Shown here one piece after another: positions 59,579 to 64,000 of a stretch of 64,000 nt of DNA. This DNA comes from CADEEN01 sp963751775 (GTDB lineage: Bacteria; Pseudomonadota; Gammaproteobacteria; Burkholderiales; Burkholderiaceae_C). The position numbers and the translations under genes are program-made. The stretch covers positions 186,001 through 250,000 of the forward strand of contig CAVVVW010000019.1 of assembly GCA_963751775.1 (NCBI GenBank). The letters run 5' to 3'. The stretch's first letter is position 1. Each line of letters begins with the position of its first letter. The notes under the pieces were generated by a model. That model did not search any database, was not told the origin of the DNA, and saw only the letters and a list, made by a program, of their open reading frames with translations.

Positions 59579-60360
59579 TCATCTGCCCAACTGGGCCCAG
59601 GGGAACAGGCGCCGGTTGGCCCACTTGAAGGCGAAGTCGCTGACCAGGCCGATCAGGCCGATGACGATGATGCCGAAGATGATCTGGTCGGTGGCCAACA
59701 GCGCCTGGCTGTCGGTGATCATGTGGCCGATGCCGCTCGAAGCGCCGATCAGCTCGGCGACGATGACGTAGGTCCAGGCCCAGCCCAGCACCATGCGCAG
59801 CGTCTCGGCGATCTCGGGCGCGGCGCCGGGCAGCAAGCACGCGACGGATCAGGCTGGCGTCGCTGCTGCCCAGGGTATAGGCGGCCTCGACCAGGTCGCG
59901 CCGGGTGTTGCCCACCGTCACCGCGATCATCAGCACCAGCTGAAAGAAGCTGCCGATGAAGATCACCGCGAGCTTCTGCGCCTCGCCGATGCCGGCCCAC
60001 AGGATCAGCAGCGGGATGAAGGCGCTCGCCGGCAGGTAGCGCGCGAACGAGACGAAGGGCTCGAAGAAGGCCTCGATGCCCTTGTACGCGCCCATCGCCA
60101 CGCCCAGCGGCAGCGCGATGGCCGCCGCGATCAGGAAGCCGCCGACGCACGCGCCAGACCGTCATGCCGATGTCCTTGGCAAAGCCCTGCTCGGTGAGCA
60201 GGTTCCAGCCGCTGGCGACCATCGTCAGCGGGTCGGCCAGGAAGGTCTTCGACACCAGGCCGCCGAAGGTGATGCCGCCCCACAGCGCGACGAAGAGCAC
60301 GAAGAATCCGATGCCGAGCGCGATGCGCAGGCCCGGCTCGACGGGCGTCAGCGGCTTCAT
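59579..60360 (-). CDS. ABC transporter permease, nitrate/sulfonate type (two frameshifts)
   Basis: Inner-membrane BPD-type permease. N-terminus MKPLTPVEPGLRIALGIGFF with the first helix; ADPLTMVASGWNLLTEQGFA and KDIGMTVWRV; then after a shift near 60150, FFEPFVSFARYLPASAFIPL and LLILWAGIGEAQKLAVIFIG, the coupling-helix region with the EAA-type block VEAAYTLGSSDASLIRRVLL; after a shift near 59840, PGAAPEIAETLRMVLGWAWT and IVAELIGASSGIGHMI, as in SsuC/TauC. About 260 residues. Begins 5 bases after the binding-protein gene. Confidence 0.92.
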
Positions 60361-60365
60361 GCGGG

Positions 60366-61320
60366 TCACTTGATGTAGCGCGTGTCGGCGAGCTTGGTCA
60401 GGTCGGGGATCTGCTTGATCAGGCCGGCCTCGAGCAGCAGATCGGCGGCTTCCTTGCTGAAGGCCGCATGCTCGCCGGCAAAGAACTTCTGGTTCGCCGC
60501 ACGGTCCTGCCAGCGCAGGTACTTCTGCGAGGCCTCGAACGCCTCGCCCGTCTGCTTGACGTCGGCGCCCATGATCTCGAAGCTCTTCTTCGGCTCGGCC
60601 TTGATCATCGCCACGGCGTCGAAGTAGCCGTCGGCCAGGGCCTTGGCGGCCTTCGGGTTCTCGGCCAGGAACTTCGGCGTGCAGCCGAAGGTGTCCATCA
60701 CCATCGGGTAGTCGAGCGTCGTGGCGATGATCTTGCCGGCCTCGGGCTTGGCGCGCACCGCGGACAGGTAGGGCTCGTAGGTCATGCCGGCGTCGATGTC
60801 GCTGTTGCCGGCGATCATCGCGTTGGCCGCGGCCTGCGGCGCCCAGGTTGACGACCTTGACGTCCTTGATCGACAGGCCGTTCTTCTTCAGGATCCAGGC
60901 CAGCCCGAAGTACCCGGCCGTGCCCGGTGCGTCGGCGCCGACGGTCTTGCCCTTCAGGTCGGTGATCTTCTGGATGCCGGGCTTGACCACCAGACCGTCG
61001 GCACCGTAGCTCTTGTCGAGCTGGAAGATCTGCGTCGTGGCCACGCCGCTGGCGTTCCAGCCGATCCAGGTTTCCACCGTCGTCGCCGCGCATTGCACGT
61101 CGCCCGAGGCGATCACCAGGTGGCGGTCCTTCTGCGGCACCTTCTTGATCGTCACGTCCAGGCCATGCTTCTTGAACAGGCCGGCCTCCTTGGCCAGGGT
61201 CAGCGGCGCAAAGCCGGTCCAGCCCGAGATCGCGATCGCGACCTTGGTTTCCTGCGCCGTCGCGGCGGTGGCGGCCAGCAGCGTGGCGCAGGCAAGGGCG
61301 ATCAGGGTCATGTGCTTCAT
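60366..61320 (-). CDS. ABC transporter substrate-binding protein, SsuA/NMT1-like (one frameshift)
   Basis: Periplasmic binding protein. Signal peptide MKHMTLIALACATLLAATAA ending TAQ; then VAIAISGWTGFAPLTLAKEA, the SsuA/TauA/NMT1 fold opening, and VGADAPGTAGYFGLAWILKK. After a shift near 60843 come MIAGNSDIDAGMTYEPYLSA, TLDYPMVMDTFGCTPKFLAE and EAGLIKQIPDLTKLADTRYI. About 318 residues. Family members bind sulfonates, nitrate, taurine or pyrimidine precursors. Because it sits 28 bases after hutH on the same strand, histidine, urocanate or a related imidazole is a candidate ligand; this is inference from context only. Confidence 0.9.
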
Positions 61321-61348
61321 TCGGGTCTCCTTCGGTGGTGGGGTGAAT

Positions 61349-62898
61349 TCAGGCCGCGATCCACAACGCCGGCAGGCCGCGCAGCGTGCGGAACACGCGC
61401 GACAGCGAGCCGTCGGTGACGAGCGCGGTGGCGCGTTCGATGTCGGGCGCCAGGTAGCGATCGTGGGCCATCGGCGGGCAGGCCTGGCGCAGCAACGCGT
61501 GCACCGCCTCGAGGGCGACCGAGCTGCTCAGCGGGCGCAGGAACTCGATGCCCTGCGCCGCGGCCAGCAACTCGATGCCCAGGATGTGCGCGGTGTTGGC
61601 GATCATCGGCTGCAGGCGGCGCGCGGCGAAGGTGGCCATCGAGACATGGTCTTCCTGGTTGGCGCTGGTCGGCAGCGAGTCGACGCTGGCCGGATGGGCC
61701 AGCGACTTGTTTTCGCTGGCCAGCGCGGCGGCCGTCACGTGGGCGATCATGAAGCCGCTGTTCAGGCCGGCGTCGGCCGTCAGGAACGGCGGCAGGCGCG
61801 ACACGCCGGCGTCGATCAGCATCGCGATGCGGCGTTCGGCGATGGCGCCGACCTCGGCGATGGCCAGCGCCATGCCGTCGGCCGCCAACGCGACCGGCTC
61901 GGCGTGGAAGTTGCCGCCCGAGATCATCATGCCGTCTTCGGCAAACACCAGCGGGTTGTCGGTCACGGCGTTGGCCTCGCGCACCAGCACCGTGGCCGCG
62001 TGGCGCAACTGGTCCAGGCAGGCGCCGACGACCTGCGGCTGGCAGCGCAGGCTGTACGGATCCTGCACGCGGTCGTCGCCCTCGAGGTGGGAGCGGCGGA
62101 TCGCCGATGCCTTCGAGCAGCGCGCGGTAATACTGCGCCACGTCGATCTGGCCGGGCTGGCCACGCAGCGCGTGGATGCGCGGATCGAACGGGCCGTCGC
62201 TGCCGCGCGCGGCGTCGACCGTCAAGGCCCCCACCACCAACGCCGCTTCGAGCACCGGCTCGAAACTCAGCAGCGCGTGCAGCGCCAACGCGGTCGAGGT
62301 CTGGGTGCCGTTGATCAGGGCCAGGCCCTCCTTGGCCTGCAACACCAGTGGCGTGATGCCGGCCTGGCGCAGCAGCGGCAGCGCCGGCACGCGCTCGCCG
62401 CCCGCCAGCATCTCGCCCTCGCCCATCAGCGCCAGCGTCATGTGCGCCAGCGGCGCCAGGTCGCCCGAAGCGCCGACCGAGCCCTGGCTCGGCACATAGG
62501 GCACCAGGCCCGCGTTGTGCACCGCGAGCAGGGTGTCGATCACGACCGGCCGCACGCCGGAGTGGCCGCGCGCCAGGCTGGCGGCCTTCAAGGCCAGCAT
62601 CAGGCGCAGCACGCCCGGCTGCAGCGGCGCGCCGACACCGACGCTGTGCGAGCGGATCAGGTTGAGCTGCAGCGTGGCCAGGTCGGCCGCGCTGATGCGC
62701 GTCGAGGCCAGCTTGCCGAAGCCGGTGTTGACGCCGTAGACGGCGGCCTCGCCCTGCGCTGCACGCTGCACGACCGCCGCGCTGGCCGCGATGCCGGCGC
62801 CGGCCGCGGCGTCGATCGCCAGCGGCGGGCCGCCACGCGTGAATGGCCTGCAGCGCGTCCAGCGTCAGCGCGCCGGGGTTGATCGTCAGCGTCGTCAC
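61349..62898 (-). CDS. hutH: Histidine ammonia-lyase (two frameshifts)
   Basis: First step of histidine degradation: histidine to urocanate and ammonia. GTG 62898, in a GTGA overlap with hutU: VTTLTINPGALTLDALQAIH; after a shift near 62840, VYGVNTGFGKLASTRI and the MIO-forming Ala-Ser-Gly in QGSVGASGDLAPLAHMTLAL; LALINGTQTSTALALHALL; after a shift near 62095 (extra G), SHLEGDDRVQDPYSLRCQPQ and HPASVDSLPTSANQEDHVSM, a family hallmark. About 516 residues. Part of a hut unit with hutU; hutI, hutF and hutC are not in the window. Confidence 0.96.
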
Positions 62899-64000
62899 AT
62901 CGCCACCATCGGCAGCTTCAGGCCCTGCTCGCGCGCGCACTTCACGGCCTCGTCGTAGCCGGCGTCGGCGTGGCGCATGACGCCCGTGCGCGGGGTCGTT
63001 CCAGAGCACGCGCTCGATGCGCTTGGCGGCCGCATCGGTGCCGTCGCAGACGATGACCACGCCCGCGTGCTGCGAGTAGCCCATGCCGACGCCGCCGCCA
63101 TGGTGCAGGCTGACCCAGGTGGCGCCGCCGGCGGTATTGAGCAGGGCGTTGAGCAGCGGCCAGTCGGAGACGGCGTCGCTGCCGTCCTTCATCGCTTCCG
63201 TCTCGCGGTTCGGCGATGCCACCGAGCCGCTGTCGAGGTGGTCGCGCCCGATCACGATCGGCGCCTTCAACTCGCCCGACTTGACCATCTCGTTGAAGGC
63301 CAGGCCGGCGCGATGCCGCTCGCCCAGGCCGATCCAGCAGATGCGCGCCGGCAGGCCCTGGAAGGCGATGCGCTCGCCGGCCATGTCGAGCCAGCGATGC
63401 AGGTGCGCGTCCTGCGGGAACAGCTCCTTCATCTTGGCGTCGGTCTTGCGGATGTCTTCCGGGTCGCCGGACAGGGCCACCCAGCGGAACGGCCCCTTGC
63501 CGCGGCAGAACAGCGGCCGGATGTAGGCCGGCACGAAGCCCGGGAAGTCGAAGGCATTCTTGACGCCGCGGTCGAACGCGACCTGGCGGATGTTGTTGCC
63601 GTAGTCGACCGTCGGGATGCCCATGGCCTGGAACGCGAGCATGGCCTGCACGTGCACCGCGCAGCTTTGCGCCGCCGCGTCGCGCAACGCGGCATGCTGC
63701 GTCGCATCGGCTTGCGCCGCGCGCCAGGCCTCGACGCTCCAGCCGGCAGGCAGGTAGCCGTTGATCAGGTCGTGCGCCGAGGTCTGGTCGGTGACCAGAT
63801 CGGGGCGGATGCCGCGCCGGACCATCTCGGGCAGCAATTCGGCGGCATTGCCCAGCAGGCCGATCGACACCGCCTTGCTTCTGCGGCGGTGTAGCTTGGC
63901 GATGCGGGCCAGCGCGTCGTCGAGATCCGTGGCCTGCTCGTCGAGGTAGCGCGAACGCAGCCGGAACTCGATGCGCGACTGCTGGCACTCGATGTTGAGC
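62895..64000 (-). CDS. hutU: Urocanate hydratase, N-terminus off the window edge (one frameshift)
   Basis: Second step of histidine degradation: urocanate to imidazolone propionate, with tightly bound NAD. About 365 C-terminal codons are present, open to the window edge (LNIECQQSRIEFRLRSRYLD, then KAVSIGLLGNAAELLPEMVR). Conserved blocks: DLVTDQTSAHDLINGYLPAG, IPTVDYGNNIRQVAFDRGVK, RPLFCRGKGPFRWVALSGDP, CWIGLGERHRAGLAFNEMVK and VSLHHGGGVGMGYSQHAGVV. A shift near 62990 (extra C) precedes the tail VMRHADAGYDEAVKCAREQG. Full proteins are about 560 residues, so some 190 lie beyond base 64000. Confidence 0.95.

Overview
This is a high-GC chromosomal segment from a betaproteobacterium of the order Burkholderiales, probably near the Rubrivivax/Leptothrix/Comamonadaceae group. 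That placement is inferred from gene order and protein character: rpsB-tsf-pyrH-frr-uppS-cdsA-dxr-rseP-bamA-skp-lpxD-fabZ-lpxA-lpxB-rnhB, hfq-hflX-hflK-hflC-hisZ-purA, ndk-rlmN-pilF-rodZ-ispG-hisS-yfgM-bamB-der, and sucA-odhB-lpd-zapE. I see no prophage, insertion sequence, integron or CRISPR array. Coding is nearly continuous; the only gap near 300 bases is upstream of the PPM phosphatase.

Layout. 1-13.9 kb (minus strand) is the translation-factor and envelope operon: ribosomal protein S2, EF-Ts, UMP kinase, ribosome recycling, undecaprenyl and phospholipid precursors, DXP reductoisomerase, site-2 protease RseP, BamA, Skp, lipid A enzymes and RNase HII. 14.1-18.3 kb (plus) carries an amidase, a DadA-like flavoprotein and the NAD(P)HX repair enzyme. 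18.3-20.6 kb is RNase R, facing tRNA-Leu(CAG), which has a strong terminator. 20.8-29.3 kb (minus) has der, hfq, hflXKC, a DUF2065 protein, hisZ, purA and a phosphoribosyltransferase. 29.4-37.2 kb (minus) runs ndk to bamB. 37.3-41.1 kb has rluB, scpB and rluD, then bamD (plus), a DinG-type helicase (minus), a PPM phosphatase (plus) and an orphan exported coiled-coil protein. 45.8-52.5 kb holds zapE and the 2-oxoglutarate dehydrogenase genes. 52.7-58.6 kb is an etfB-etfA-acyl-CoA dehydrogenase-nitronate monooxygenase unit behind a LiuR-like operator, plus an MFS transporter. 58.7-64 kb has tRNA-Leu(TAA), an ABC importer and hutH/hutU.

The dominant anomaly is quality. About 55-60 single-base frameshifts interrupt roughly two thirds of the genes, including indispensable ones (dxr, cdsA, uppS, pyrH, hisS, ispG, purA, sucA). 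At nearly every junction I resolved, dropping one inserted base restores the family protein. I treat these as sequencing or assembly errors, not pseudogenes, and give each gene its full corrected span. One pair of indels in odhB cancels out and is hidden inside an open frame.

No clearly novel multi-gene system is visible. The best leads are a three-helix hairpin in the rpsB leader (a candidate S2 autoregulatory element), a LiuR-like palindrome before etfB, an RluB homologue with a long tail carrying a threefold IPNPLQQT repeat, an odhB-lpd intergenic dyad element, and a sulfonate/nitrate-type ABC importer attached to the histidine utilisation genes.
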